A stretch of 43,916 bases of DNA, taken from positions 1 through 43,916 of the forward strand of contig DASSEV010000036.1 of the NCBI GenBank assembly GCA_035695105.1, written 5' to 3'. Position 1 is the stretch's first letter; every line of letters starts with the position of its first letter. This DNA is from JAICYJ01 sp035695105 (GTDB lineage Bacteria; Actinomycetota; Thermoleophilia; Gaiellales; JAICJC01). The notes below the pieces were generated by a model, which saw only the letters and a program-made list of their open reading frames with translations, did not search any database and had not been told where the DNA came from. This document shows positions 24,111 to 32,931 of this stretch, piece by piece. The translations under genes and the position numbers were made by a program.

Positions 24111-24124
24111 CTGGTTCACACCAG
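24111..24124. promoter_or_regulatory. Small inverted repeat upstream of the MMPL gene
   Basis: CTGGT-TCAC-ACCAG is a perfect 5-bp inverted repeat with a 4-base spacer, 65 bases before the MMPL start. It could be an operator; no regulator gene adjoins it. Confidence 0.3.
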
Positions 24125-24188
24125 TGCGGCGGAGACGCCGATCGGTGAGGCTGGGATCCGGTCAATCCAGTCCGAAAGGATTCTCACA

Positions 24189-26588
24189 ATGTCATCCAGC
24201 CCCACCAAGAAGAACCTGGCCGCCCGGATGGGCGGCTGGAGCGCCCGGCGCAGGTTCACCGCGCTGGGGCTCTGGTTCCTGTTCGTGATCGCGGCCGTCG
24301 GCATCGGCATCGCCGTCGGCCAGATCAAGGTTCCCCAGTCCCGCCTCGGAGACGGCGAGTCCGGCCACATCAACCGCGTCATCGACAATGCCAACTTCCA
24401 GAACCACGCCCACGAGATCGTGCTCGTGCAGTCGTCATCGCTGACGGCGAACGACGCCGCCTTCCGCTCGGGCGTCAACGGCGTGATCACCAAGCTGCAG
24501 AGCTACCGCGAGGTGATCAACGTCGAGAGCCCGTACTCCCCCAGGTACCCGGGCCAGATCAGCAAGGACGGGCATTCGGCGCTGGTGCGCTTCCAGATTG
24601 CCGGTAACAGCGACACCGCCCCCGACCGTGTCCAGCCGGTGATGGACGGTGTGGCGTCGCTCGGATCGGCGAGCCCCGATCTGCGCATCCGCGAGTTCGG
24701 CGAGGCATCGGCGACGCACGTCCTGAACGACAAGATCAACCAGGACTTCGCGAACGCGCGCAACATGTCGCTGCCGCTGACGCTGGTCATCCTGTTGATC
24801 GCATTCGGCGCCCTGGTGGCGGCCGGCGTTCCCGTGCTGCTGGCGTTCTCGGCGGTGCTGGCAACGTTCGGCCTGAACTCGATCGTCAGCCACCTGATCC
24901 CCACGGTCGACGTGGCCCAGGAGGTCATCCTGATGATCGGCATGGCGGTCGGCGTCGACTACTCGCTGTTCTACCTGCAGCGTGAGCGCCGCGAGCGGGA
25001 GGCCACGAAGCACGTCGACGCGGCTGCGATCGGCACCGCGAAGGCAGCGGTCAAGGCCGCGAAGCGCTCCGGCGACCGCGAGGCGGTGGCCGAGGCCAAG
25101 CTGGCCCTGAAGGCCGCGAAGGTCGAGTCCCGCGCCAACCGGCGCCGGGCGCTCGAGCTCGCTGCGTCCACCTCCGGTCAGGCCGTGCTGATCTCCGGGT
25201 TCACGGTGATGATCGCCATGGCCGGCATGCTCATGGCCGGCGATGCGACCTTCGTCGCGCTGGGAGTGGCCTCGATGCTGGTCGTGGCCGCGGCCATGAT
25301 CGGCTCGCTGACCGGGCTTCCGGCAGTGATCTCGCTGCTCGGCGATCGCGTCGAGCGCGGACGCGTCACGTCCTGGGTCACGTACCCGGTTCGCCGGGTG
25401 ACGCGCCGCACGGGCGTGCGGCGCGCTGGCGGCGGCCGCTTCTGGGCAGTCGTGCTCGACCGCGTGCTGCGGCGGCCGGCGATCTCGGCCGGCCTCGCGG
25501 CCGGGCTGCTGATCGCGCTGGCGATCCCGGCTCTGACGCTGAAGACGGAAACCCCGTCCTTCAAGTTCCTGCCCCAGAGCCTCGGCGTCGTCAAGACGTA
25601 CAACGACATCCAGAAGACGTTCCCGGGTAAGGGCGATCCGGCGACGGTGGCCATCAAGGCCGGCGACGTCACGTCGCCGCAGGTGACGCAGGCGATCGCC
25701 GACTTCAAGAAGGCCGCGGTTGCGACCGGTCAGGTCAGCCTGCCGATCGATGTCAGCACGAACCGGGCCAAGACCGTCGCCGTGCTGACCGTGCCGATCC
25801 AGGGCGACGGCGCCAATGCCGCCTCCCAGCAGGCGATCCACACGCTGCGCGACCGGGTGATTCCGGCCACGCTCGGCAAGCAGCTGCCCGGCGCCGACAT
25901 CGGCGTGACCGGCGATACGGCCGGCTCGATCGACTTCAACAAGCTGATGCAGGTGCGGACGCCGATCGTGTTCGCCTTCGTGCTCGGCCTGGCGTTCCTG
26001 CTGATGCTGGTGACGTTCCGGTCGATCGTGATCCCGGTCAAGGCGATCATCCTCAACCTGCTGTCGGTGGGTGCCGCCTACGGCCTGCTGGTGCTCGTGT
26101 TCCAGCACGGCATCGGGTCGTCGGTGCTGGGCTTCCACTCGACCGGCACGATCGCGAACTGGCTGCCGTTGTTCCTGTTCGTGATCCTGTTCGGGCTGTC
26201 GATGGACTATCACGTGTTCATCCTCAGCCGGGTCAAGGAGCTCGTCGACAACGGCATGCGCACTGAGGATGCCGTGACCGAGGGCATCAAGGACACGGCC
26301 GGTACGGTGACCAGCGCCGCGATCGTCATGGTCGCCGTGTTCGGGATCTTCGCGACGCTGTCGGTGCTGGACGTCAAGCAGCTGGGCGTCGGGGCGGCGG
26401 CAGCCGTGCTGATCGACGCCACGGTGATCCGGGCGGTGCTGCTGCCCGCGACGATGAAGCTGCTGGGCGACTGGAACTGGTACCTGCCGAGGTGGCTCGA
26501 GTGGCTGCCGACGCTGACGCACCACGGCTCGGTCGAGCCGGAGCCGAAGCCGGTTCCGACGATCGATCCCACGCCCGCAGCCGCCTAG
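24189..26588 (+). CDS. MMPL-family RND transporter
   Basis: The 799-residue protein has the MMPL layout: helix 1 at about 26-44, a large outer domain, helices 2-6 at about 195-390 (LPLTLVILLIAFGALVAAGVPV; GMAVGVDYSLFYLQRERRE), helix 7 near 435, a second outer domain and helices 8-12 (LGLAFLLMLVTFRSIVIPVKA; FGLSMDYHVFILSRVKE). The two GxxxDY(S/H)xF motifs carry the proton-relay Asp and Tyr typical of MmpL proteins. It exports lipids or hydrophobic compounds using the proton gradient. Residues of about 270-325 form an Ala/Lys/Glu-rich insertion in the cytoplasmic loop. A ribosome site GAAAGGA lies upstream and a strong terminator follows. Confidence 0.95.
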   Translation: MSSSPTKKNLAARMGGWSARRRFTALGLWFLFVIAAVGIGIAVGQIKVPQSRLGDGESGHINRVIDNANFQNHAHEIVLVQSSSLTANDAAFRSGVNGVITKLQSYREVINVESPYSPRYPGQISKDGHSALVRFQIAGNSDTAPDRVQPVMDGVASLGSASPDLRIREFGEASATHVLNDKINQDFANARNMSLPLTLVILLIAFGALVAAGVPVLLAFSAVLATFGLNSIVSHLIPTVDVAQEVILMIGMAVGVDYSLFYLQRERREREATKHVDAAAIGTAKAAVKAAKRSGDREAVAEAKLALKAAKVESRANRRRALELAASTSGQAVLISGFTVMIAMAGMLMAGDATFVALGVASMLVVAAAMIGSLTGLPAVISLLGDRVERGRVTSWVTYPVRRVTRRTGVRRAGGGRFWAVVLDRVLRRPAISAGLAAGLLIALAIPALTLKTETPSFKFLPQSLGVVKTYNDIQKTFPGKGDPATVAIKAGDVTSPQVTQAIADFKKAAVATGQVSLPIDVSTNRAKTVAVLTVPIQGDGANAASQQAIHTLRDRVIPATLGKQLPGADIGVTGDTAGSIDFNKLMQVRTPIVFAFVLGLAFLLMLVTFRSIVIPVKAIILNLLSVGAAYGLLVLVFQHGIGSSVLGFHSTGTIANWLPLFLFVILFGLSMDYHVFILSRVKELVDNGMRTEDAVTEGIKDTAGTVTSAAIVMVAVFGIFATLSVLDVKQLGVGAAAAVLIDATVIRAVLLPATMKLLGDWNWYLPRWLEWLPTLTHHGSVEPEPKPVPTIDPTPAAA

Positions 26589-26602
26589 CGACTCGAGCAA
26601 CC

Positions 26603-26633
26603 GGGCCCGGCCGCCCCACGGGCGGCCGGGCCC
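26603..26633 (+). terminator. Intrinsic terminator after the MMPL gene
   Basis: GGGCCCGGCCGCCC and GGGCGGCCGGGCCC form a perfect 14-bp stem with a 3-nt loop, 15 bases after the stop, followed by TT. Confidence 0.8.
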
Positions 26634-26871
26634 TTGGCGTGCGTCGGATCGTCACCGCGTCGTGGATACCCTTTCAAGGGAGGGGTCGGAGACCGGAGGG
26701 GCCGGCCGCGCACGTGCGCTGCGAAGCTTCGACGCCTGTGGGGGAGTCGTGGCGGTCCGGGCCGGCGCGGATTCCGTCGGGGATCCGTCACCATCGTCCC
26801 GGGGGATAACCGAACCACACACGCTGGCTCGCCGTATGGGTCGAAGCCTCGCGCGCTGCGAGGCTGTGCCC
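26634..26871. other. Intergenic leader region, 238 bp
   Basis: No convincing ORF. A short hairpin GCCTCGCG-CGC-TGCGAGGC-like (about 26847-26865) lies just upstream of the ATG at 26872. I looked for a c-di-AMP or other known riboswitch near the GGGGGATAACCGAACC stretch (26803-26818) and could not match one. An in-frame ATG at 26836 could extend the next gene by 12 residues. Confidence 0.3.
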
Positions 26872-28635
26872 ATGATCCTCGCGAACCCCATCCACCGGCC
26901 GCTTGGCCTGTCCCGCCGCATCCTCCCGCGTGGCTGGCGCGACCTCGGGCTCCAGCTCGCGCTGTTCGCCGTGCTCGACCTCGTCTACGAGACCACACGC
27001 ATGCTGGCCGTCGGCGACCGTGGCGTCGCCCTCCGTCACGCCCACGACATCGTCTCGGCCGAGCGGACGCTGGGGATCTTCCACGAGCTCTCGGTCCAGC
27101 ACTTCGCGGCCCACCACGCGCTCGTCCAGTCCGTGGCGAACTGGACGTACTTCAACTGCCAGTTCACCATCAGCTTCGGCTTCCTGTTCTGGGTCTACCT
27201 GCGCCGCAACGAGGCGTACCCGCTGGTGCGCAACGTGTTCTTCGCGGCAAACGCGATCGGACTCGCCTGCTACACGCTCTACCCGGCGGCCCCGCCGCGG
27301 ATGCTCGGCGGCCTCGGCTTCGTCGACACGCTGAACGAGACCAGCGTGAACCACCACTCCGGCCTGATCGCCTCGCTCTCGAACCCCTATGCGGCCATGC
27401 CCAGCCTGCACACCGCCTACGCGCTGACGGTCGGGATCTCGGCGGTCATGCTCGTCCGCACGCCCGTGCTCCGCATCGCCTGGGCGTTCTATCCGGCGCT
27501 GGTCGTGTTCTCGATCGTTGCGACTGCGAACCACTTCTTCCTCGACGCGGCCGGCGGCGCCTGCGTGGCGACCATCGCCGCCCTCGCGGTGCTCGCCCAC
27601 CACCGCCGCAGCCCACGCCTGGCTGCCGCGGTGGTCGCGCTGCCGGTCGCGTCGTTCCTGGTCTACCGCTTCGCCGGTCAGGCGAGCGACACGGTCTCCA
27701 CGCTGGCAGGCGTCGGCCTCGGCGCCCTCGTCCTGGCGCTGCTTGCGAACCTCGTCTCGGTGTGGCTTAAGGCCGCTGTCTGGCGCCGCACGCTGGACGC
27801 CGTTCCCGGGTCGCTTCGCCTGCGTACCCGGGACGTGCTACCGAGCGTCTTCATCGGCCTCCTGCTCAACACCGTCCTGATCGCCCGGCTCGGCGAGGTG
27901 GCGAAGGTCGTCGTGCTGCGCCGCCGTCTGCGTCGTGACGGCTCCGACATGACCGTGCCCGCCATCGCGGGCACGCTGGTCGCCGAGCAGCTGGTGCTGG
28001 CCGCCGCCCTGGTCGCGGTGGGGGCGGTGCTCGCCCTGACCATCGTCGACCTGCCCGCCTGGGCGGTCACCACGCTCGCCGGCGTCGCCGCCGTCATCAC
28101 GACCGTCGTGGCCGCCGTGCTGCTCGCCAGGCGAGCCGGCCTGCCCCTCCCGTCGCGCGCGATGCGCCTGGCCGCCCCGGCGCGTGAGCTTGCGGCGAGC
28201 GGCATGCACATCGCGCGCAGCCCGCGGCGGCTGGCCGCCGCCCTCCTGCTCGGCGCAGCCTCCTGGGCCGCGCAGATCGCGGCGATCGGTTGGACGCTCG
28301 ACGCCGTCGGGCTGCCGCACAGCGTCGCCGCCGCGTCGGCCGTCTTCCTCACGTCCACCCTGGTCGGCCTCTTCCCGCTGATGCCGGGCAACGTCGGCGT
28401 CTTCCAGATCGCCGTGGCCGGCGTGCTCGCCGCATCGTTCGGGGTGTCCGCGCCGGCCGGCGCCGCCTTCGCCCTCGTGCTGCAGGCGACCGAGGTGGCG
28501 CTGGGCGCAGGGATCGGCGTGCTCTGCCTGCTCGCCGAGGGGCTGTCATTCGGCGAGCTGCGGCGGCAGGCCGCCCCCGTGCCGGAGCGCCCGCGGCGCG
28601 AGGCGGACGAGCGGCATCTGGCCTACGCTGCCTGA
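26872..28635 (+). CDS. PAP2_3-type phosphatase/transferase fused to flippase-like (UPF0104) membrane domain
   Basis: The 587-residue membrane protein joins two domains. Residues of about 20-245 are a PAP2_3/inositol-phosphotransferase-like domain: LYPAAPPRML, AMPSLHTAYAL (H180) and ATANHFFLDAAGG (H221, D225), which are the catalytic histidines and Asp of lipid phosphatases and Aur1-type enzymes. Residues of about 265-560 resemble lysylphosphatidylglycerol-synthase-type flippase domains (LLANLVSVWLKAAVWRRTL, LLNTVLIARLGEVAKVVVL, PLMPGNVGVFQIAV). It may act on and translocate a polyprenyl or phospholipid. I chose ATG 26872; earlier ATG 26836 is possible. Substrate unknown. Confidence 0.87.
   Translation: MILANPIHRPLGLSRRILPRGWRDLGLQLALFAVLDLVYETTRMLAVGDRGVALRHAHDIVSAERTLGIFHELSVQHFAAHHALVQSVANWTYFNCQFTISFGFLFWVYLRRNEAYPLVRNVFFAANAIGLACYTLYPAAPPRMLGGLGFVDTLNETSVNHHSGLIASLSNPYAAMPSLHTAYALTVGISAVMLVRTPVLRIAWAFYPALVVFSIVATANHFFLDAAGGACVATIAALAVLAHHRRSPRLAAAVVALPVASFLVYRFAGQASDTVSTLAGVGLGALVLALLANLVSVWLKAAVWRRTLDAVPGSLRLRTRDVLPSVFIGLLLNTVLIARLGEVAKVVVLRRRLRRDGSDMTVPAIAGTLVAEQLVLAAALVAVGAVLALTIVDLPAWAVTTLAGVAAVITTVVAAVLLARRAGLPLPSRAMRLAAPARELAASGMHIARSPRRLAAALLLGAASWAAQIAAIGWTLDAVGLPHSVAAASAVFLTSTLVGLFPLMPGNVGVFQIAVAGVLAASFGVSAPAGAAFALVLQATEVALGAGIGVLCLLAEGLSFGELRRQAAPVPERPRREADERHLAYAA
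28624..28629 (+). promoter_or_regulatory. Possible -10 box (TACGCT), leaderless type
   Basis: TACGCT inside the last codons of the PAP2 gene is seven bases before GTG 28637. It may give the amidase-like gene its own start. Confidence 0.35.
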
Positions 28636-28636
28636 T

Positions 28637-29401
28637 GTGCGGCGTCTGCTGCTGAGTGGAGTGATCGTGGCTGCGACGGCGGCGGGCCTTGCCGCGGGTT
28701 GCGGCGTCGCGCAGAGCGCCGGCGACGGCGGTACGCCCGCGCCTGCCGGCAGCGGCACGACTGCGCCCGCGACCTCGATGAAAGGCAACCCGGCCCCCAG
28801 CTCTGCGACTCCACCGCCGCCTGCGTCCCCGCCGAAGCCGGCGATCACCCGTGACTTCATCCGCTACGGCTCGCGCCGGCGGGCCGAGATGGCCGCCTAT
28901 GCGCGGCGTCACTACGGCGTCGCCACCGACCGTGTGCACCCGCGCGTGATCGTCCTGCACTTCACCGACTCCGGCCCAGGCTCCTATCCGGGCGTCCACG
29001 CCGAGTTCAACGCCAACCAGCCGAACGGCGGGGAGCTGCCCGGCGTCTGCGCGCAGTTCGTCGTCGACCAGGACGGCACCATCTACCAGCAGGTACCGGT
29101 GACGCTGATGTGCCGACATGCGATCGGCCTCAACGACCGCGCCATCGGGATCGAGATGATCCAGCAACAGGGCATCTCATCCCACTGGGCCGACCAGCAG
29201 ATCCTCCACCGGCGCCCGCAGATCCGAAGCGTGCTGCGGCTGGTGCGCTGGCTGCAGGCCCGCTACCACATCGCCACCCGCAACGTGATCGGCCACGCCA
29301 TGGCCAATGACTCACCGTTCTTCCACGACCTCGAGGGCTGGCGAAACGACCATACCGACTGGCAGCGGGAGGACGTGGTGGCGCTGCGCCGCCGCCTGTG
29401 A
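28637..29401 (+). CDS. N-acetylmuramoyl-L-alanine amidase-like lipoprotein
   Basis: The 254-residue protein begins with a basic signal peptide ending AAGLAAGC (C22), a weak lipobox with Ala at -3, followed by a Pro/Ser/Thr-rich linker to about residue 75. The rest is an amidase_2/PGRP-type domain: RVIVLHFTDSGPGSYPG, CAQFVVDQDGTIYQQVP, MCRHAIGLNDRAIGIEM and VIGHAMANDS. The first and last His blocks fit the zinc site, but the usual third ligand region (K-x-DPG) is DHTDW here, so activity is uncertain. It probably acts on cell-wall peptides outside the membrane. Its end overlaps the glycerol kinase start (GTGA). Confidence 0.85.
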   Translation: MRRLLLSGVIVAATAAGLAAGCGVAQSAGDGGTPAPAGSGTTAPATSMKGNPAPSSATPPPPASPPKPAITRDFIRYGSRRRAEMAAYARRHYGVATDRVHPRVIVLHFTDSGPGSYPGVHAEFNANQPNGGELPGVCAQFVVDQDGTIYQQVPVTLMCRHAIGLNDRAIGIEMIQQQGISSHWADQQILHRRPQIRSVLRLVRWLQARYHIATRNVIGHAMANDSPFFHDLEGWRNDHTDWQREDVVALRRRL

Positions 29402-30780
29402 TCCTCGCGATCGACCAGGGCACGACCGGCACCACCTGCCTGGTCGTCGACGGCGACGAGGTGCGCGGCCGCGGCTACCGCCCGGTCGAGCAGATCTACC
29501 CGCATCCCGGCTGGGTCGAGCACGACCCGCTGCAGCTCTGGTCGACGGTGACCGGCGCGGCCGAGGACGCAGTCTCCGCCGCCGGCGTCACCGCCCGCGA
29601 TCTGGACGCGATCGGCATCACGAACCAGCGCGAGACAACCGTGCTGTGGGAGCGGCGCACCGGCCGCCCGGTCGCCAATGCGATCGTCTGGCAGGACCGC
29701 CGCACCGCCGATGCGTGCGCCGCACTGCCGGCGGGGCTGCTGCGCGAGCGAACGGGCCTCCTTCCCGACCCGTATTTCTCCGCCACGAAGCTCGCCTGGC
29801 TGCTCGACGGGGACGGATCGGCGGAGGGCCTGGCATTCGGCACCGTCGACTCCTGGCTGATCTGGCAGCTGACGGGCGGGGAGGTGCACGCGACGGAGCC
29901 GACCAACGCCTCACGCACGCTGCTGTGCGCGCTCGACACCCTGGACTGGGACGCGGATCTGCTCGAGCTGTTCGGCGTCCCCGACGAGGTGCTGCCCGCG
30001 ATCCGGCCGTCGAGCGGGGTTTTCGGCGAGGCCGAGCTGCTCGGCGCGCCGGTGCCCATCATGGGCGTCGCCGGCGACCAGCAGGCGGCGCTCTACGGCC
30101 AGGCCTGTCTCGAGCGGGGCCAGGCCAAGGTCACCTACGGCACCGGCAGCTTCCTGCTGGTCAACGACGGCGCCAGCCGGGAGCCGCCGCCGCACGGGCT
30201 GGTGCGAACGGCGGCCGCCCAGCCCGGGACGACGGCGCTCGAGGGGTCGGTGTTCGTGTCCGGGGCCGCCGTGCAGTGGCTGCGCGACGGCCTCGGGCTG
30301 CTCGGCGACGCCGCGGAGAGCGCGCAGCTGGCCGCCTCCATCGAGACCACCGGCGGCGTGTACCTCGTACCCGCGCTGACCGGCCTGGGATCGCCGTACT
30401 GGGATCCCTCGGCGCGCGGGCTGATCGCCGGCATCACCAGGGGAACGGGACGAGCCGAGCTCGTCCGCGCGGCCCTGGAGGCGATCGCCTACCAGGCGCG
30501 CGACGTGGTCGAGGCCGTCCCCGGAGGCGTGTCGGCGCTGCGCGCCGACGGCGGCGCGGCTGCGAACGCCTGGCTCATGCAGTTCCAGGCCGACCTGCTG
30601 GGCATGCCCGTCGAGGTGGCCCCGGAGCGCGAGATGACCGCGATGGGCGCCGCCGCGCTGGCGTCTCGGACGCCACCGCGGCTGCGCCCGGGCGCCGTGT
30701 ACGAGCCGCGGATGAGCCGCGATCAGGCCGACGCGCTGTACCGCGGCTGGCTGGCCGCGGTACAGCGCGCACGGGGCTAG
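29398..30780 (+). CDS. glpK: Glycerol kinase (FGGY family)
   Basis: The 460-residue protein phosphorylates glycerol with ATP, by family. Motifs: N-terminal AIDQGTTGTTCLVVDG, GWVEHDPLQLW, GITNQRETTVLWERRTGRP, VAGDQQAALYGQACLERGQ, KVTYGTGSFLL, GLGSPYWDPSARG and the C-terminal LRADGGAAANAWLMQFQADL. These match glycerol kinase more closely than other FGGY kinases. It is about 40 residues shorter than E. coli GlpK (about 500). GTG 29398 overlaps the previous stop, and there is no glpF or glpD nearby. It converges with the exporter gene through CTAG. Confidence 0.9.
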   Translation: MILAIDQGTTGTTCLVVDGDEVRGRGYRPVEQIYPHPGWVEHDPLQLWSTVTGAAEDAVSAAGVTARDLDAIGITNQRETTVLWERRTGRPVANAIVWQDRRTADACAALPAGLLRERTGLLPDPYFSATKLAWLLDGDGSAEGLAFGTVDSWLIWQLTGGEVHATEPTNASRTLLCALDTLDWDADLLELFGVPDEVLPAIRPSSGVFGEAELLGAPVPIMGVAGDQQAALYGQACLERGQAKVTYGTGSFLLVNDGASREPPPHGLVRTAAAQPGTTALEGSVFVSGAAVQWLRDGLGLLGDAAESAQLAASIETTGGVYLVPALTGLGSPYWDPSARGLIAGITRGTGRAELVRAALEAIAYQARDVVEAVPGGVSALRADGGAAANAWLMQFQADLLGMPVEVAPEREMTAMGAAALASRTPPRLRPGAVYEPRMSRDQADALYRGWLAAVQRARG

Positions 30781-32228
30781 GCCGCCTCGGTCACCGGCTC
30801 GGGAACGATCTCCGGGGCCATGGCCGCCTTGGGGATGAACAGGACGGTTGCAACGAGCCCGATCAGCGCGAGCCCGGCGCCGGCCAGGAAGGCGACGTGG
30901 AACCCGTCCACGAGCGCGTTTGGGAACAGTGCCTGGTTCCCATGGTGGTCGGTCAGGTAGCTGTCGACCCGCGTGAAGGTGATCGTCGAGAGGATCGCGA
31001 CGCCAAGCGCGCCGCCCACCTGCTGCGACGTGTTGATCAGGCCCGAGGCGATGCCCGCCTCGTCGTTGCTGACGCCGACCAGCGATGCGATCTGCACCGG
31101 CACGAACGAGAAGCCGAGTCCGAGGCCGGCCAGGATGAAGCCCGGCACCAGGTCGACCGTGTACGAGCCGTCGACCGCGACGCGGGAGAACCAGAGCAGC
31201 CCGGCGATCAGCAGCACCATGCCTGCGGTCAGCACCGTCCGCACGCCGATCCTCGTCACCAGCGCCTGCGAGGCGCCGGCGGCGACGATGATCACGGACG
31301 CCACCAGCAGGTAGGCCAGGCCGGCCTTCAGCGCCGAGTACCCGAGCACCTGCTGCATGTAGAGCGACAGCAGGAAGAACATCGAGAAGATCGACGCGCC
31401 CAGCAGCAGGCCGACGATGTTCGCGCCGGTCAGCGACCGGTTGCGGAAGATCGAGAACGGCAGGATCGGTGCCGCCGCCCGCATCTCGGCGACCACGAAC
31501 GCTGCGAGCAGCACCGCGGAACCGATCAGCGAGCCGAGCACGAGCGTGGACGTCCAGCTGTGCGTGTCCGTGGAGACCAGGCCGTAGACCAGCAGGGTCA
31601 GCCCGGCCGTGACCAGGATCGCGCCGAGGATGTCGAGGCTCCGGGTCTCCATCTCGACCCTGCTCTCCATCAGCACGCGCTGTCCGGCAAGGATCACGAC
31701 GATGCCGATCGGGACGTTCAGGAAGAAGATCCACTCCCAGCCGACCTGATCGGTGAGGATGCCGCCGAGCAGCACGCCGACGGCGCCGCCCATGCCTGCG
31801 ATCGCGCCCCAGATGCCGAGCGCCTTGTTCCGCTCCTCACCTTCCTCGAAGGTGGTGGTGAGGATCGAGAGCGCGGCCGGCGAGATGATCGCGGCGCCCA
31901 GGCCCTGGATGGCCCGGAAGGCGATCAGCTGCGTGTCGCTGCCTGAGAGGCCGCATGCGAGCGACGCGCCCGAGAACAGCACCAGGCCTGCGATGAACAT
32001 CCGCTTGCGGCCCAGGAGGTCGGCGATGCGGCTGCCAAGCATCAGGAAGCCGCCGAAGGTGAGGGTGTACGCGCTGACGACCCACTGCAGGTTCGCGTCG
32101 GAGAAGTTCAGCGCCTTCTGGATGGTGGGCAGCGCCACGTTGACGATCGCGACGTCGAGCACCACCATGAACTGGACGGCGCACAGCAGCACCAGCGCCA
32201 GCCATTTGTGTGAGTGTTCGTTGCTCAT
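30777..32228 (-). CDS. DHA2-family MFS drug exporter (EmrB/QacA type)
   Basis: The 483-residue protein has 14 hydrophobic segments and the DHA2 signatures LDVAIVNVALPTIQ in helix 1, GSRIADLLGRKRMFIAG in loop 2-3 and the antiporter motif around GGAVGVLLGGILTDQVGW in helix 5. It exports drugs or toxic compounds in exchange for protons. The divergent TetR-type gene and an inverted repeat between them strongly suggest local repression. Ribosome site GGGAG lies 11 bases before ATG 32228. Confidence 0.95.
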   Translation of the reverse strand: MSNEHSHKWLALVLLCAVQFMVVLDVAIVNVALPTIQKALNFSDANLQWVVSAYTLTFGGFLMLGSRIADLLGRKRMFIAGLVLFSGASLACGLSGSDTQLIAFRAIQGLGAAIISPAALSILTTTFEEGEERNKALGIWGAIAGMGGAVGVLLGGILTDQVGWEWIFFLNVPIGIVVILAGQRVLMESRVEMETRSLDILGAILVTAGLTLLVYGLVSTDTHSWTSTLVLGSLIGSAVLLAAFVVAEMRAAAPILPFSIFRNRSLTGANIVGLLLGASIFSMFFLLSLYMQQVLGYSALKAGLAYLLVASVIIVAAGASQALVTRIGVRTVLTAGMVLLIAGLLWFSRVAVDGSYTVDLVPGFILAGLGLGFSFVPVQIASLVGVSNDEAGIASGLINTSQQVGGALGVAILSTITFTRVDSYLTDHHGNQALFPNALVDGFHVAFLAGAGLALIGLVATVLFIPKAAMAPEIVPEPVTEAA

Positions 32229-32257
32229 GTCTGGATCTGCTCCCAGCGATGGTTTAG

Positions 32258-32278
32258 GATACGGTACAGGTGTGTATC
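32258..32278. promoter_or_regulatory. Putative TetR operator between exporter and regulator
   Basis: GATAC and GTATC are perfect 5-bp arms around 11 bases (21 bp in all). The site overlaps TATCCT, the likely -10 of the exporter on the minus strand (32256-32261). This position suits repression of both divergent genes. Confidence 0.55.
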
Positions 32279-32309
32279 AGAAATATCGGGAGAGTGCAAA
32301 ATCGACGTG

Positions 32310-32909
32310 ATGCCTGACATGGCAACATCGACGGAGGCGCGGAAGCCGGGACGGCCTCGGAACGAGGAGGCCGACCGCGAGATCGTCGCGGCGACGCTGA
32401 AGCTGCTCGCGGAGCAGGGCTACGACCGCACCTCGATGGAGGCCGTCGCCGCCGAGGCTGAGGTGACGCGCGCCACCGTCTACCGGCGCTGGCCTTCGAA
32501 GGCAGCGCTCGTCTGCGCCGCTCTCACGGCCTACCCGGACGCCGCGCTGAGCGCCGAGCCAGACGACGTGCGCGGCTTCCTGGTGAGCATGCTCTCGGCC
32601 TTCCGGGAGGGCGTACAGGAGTGCGACGGGGTGGCGATCTGCAGCTCGCTCTACCTCAATCGCCATCAGCACCCCGAGATGCTCGAGGAGTTCCGCCGCT
32701 CGGTGGTGGAGCCGCGGATGGAGCGGATGTCGTCGATGCTCGAGAACGCGGTCGTCGCGGGCACCGTGCGCCAGGGGCTCGACGTGGAGATGATCGTCAC
32801 GATGCTGTTCGGCGCCGGCATCCAGCGGATGCTGACCGGCGGAACGCTTCCACCCGAATGGCCGGAGCGTGCCGTGGCCGCCGTCTGGCCACTGCTCTCG
32901 CCGGCCTGA
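32310..32909 (+). CDS. TetR/AcrR-family transcriptional regulator
   Basis: The 199-residue protein has an N-terminal helix-turn-helix domain (about 15-65; EADREIVAATLKLLAEQGYD, then AAEAEVTRATVYRRWPSK) and a C-terminal helical ligand domain. It is a likely repressor of the divergent DHA2 exporter. ATG 32310 (MPDMATSTEARK) is the most plausible start; a second ATG lies 9 bases later. The frame is open upstream through the operator, which argues against earlier starts. Confidence 0.92.
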   Translation: MPDMATSTEARKPGRPRNEEADREIVAATLKLLAEQGYDRTSMEAVAAEAEVTRATVYRRWPSKAALVCAALTAYPDAALSAEPDDVRGFLVSMLSAFREGVQECDGVAICSSLYLNRHQHPEMLEEFRRSVVEPRMERMSSMLENAVVAGTVRQGLDVEMIVTMLFGAGIQRMLTGGTLPPEWPERAVAAVWPLLSPA

Positions 32910-32918
32910 CCGACCCGC

Positions 32919-32924
32919 TACCGT
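32919..32924 (+). promoter_or_regulatory. -10 box (TACCGT), leaderless type
   Basis: TACCGT lies seven bases before ATG 32932 and ten bases after the TetR stop. Confidence 0.5.
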
Positions 32925-32931
32925 GACCGGG

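Noticed and set aside
24435..26600. 721-codon minus-strand open frame
   Set aside because: Antisense to the MMPL gene and Arg/His/Asp-rich; no recognisable domain.
26750..26871. c-di-AMP (ydaO) riboswitch before the PAP2 fusion gene
   Set aside because: Only short resemblance (GGGGGATAACCGAACC); the conserved core blocks and pairing of that class could not be found.
29307..31946. 879-codon plus-strand open frame
   Set aside because: Out of frame with glycerol kinase and antisense to the DHA2 exporter; low-complexity Arg/Asp/Glu sequence.
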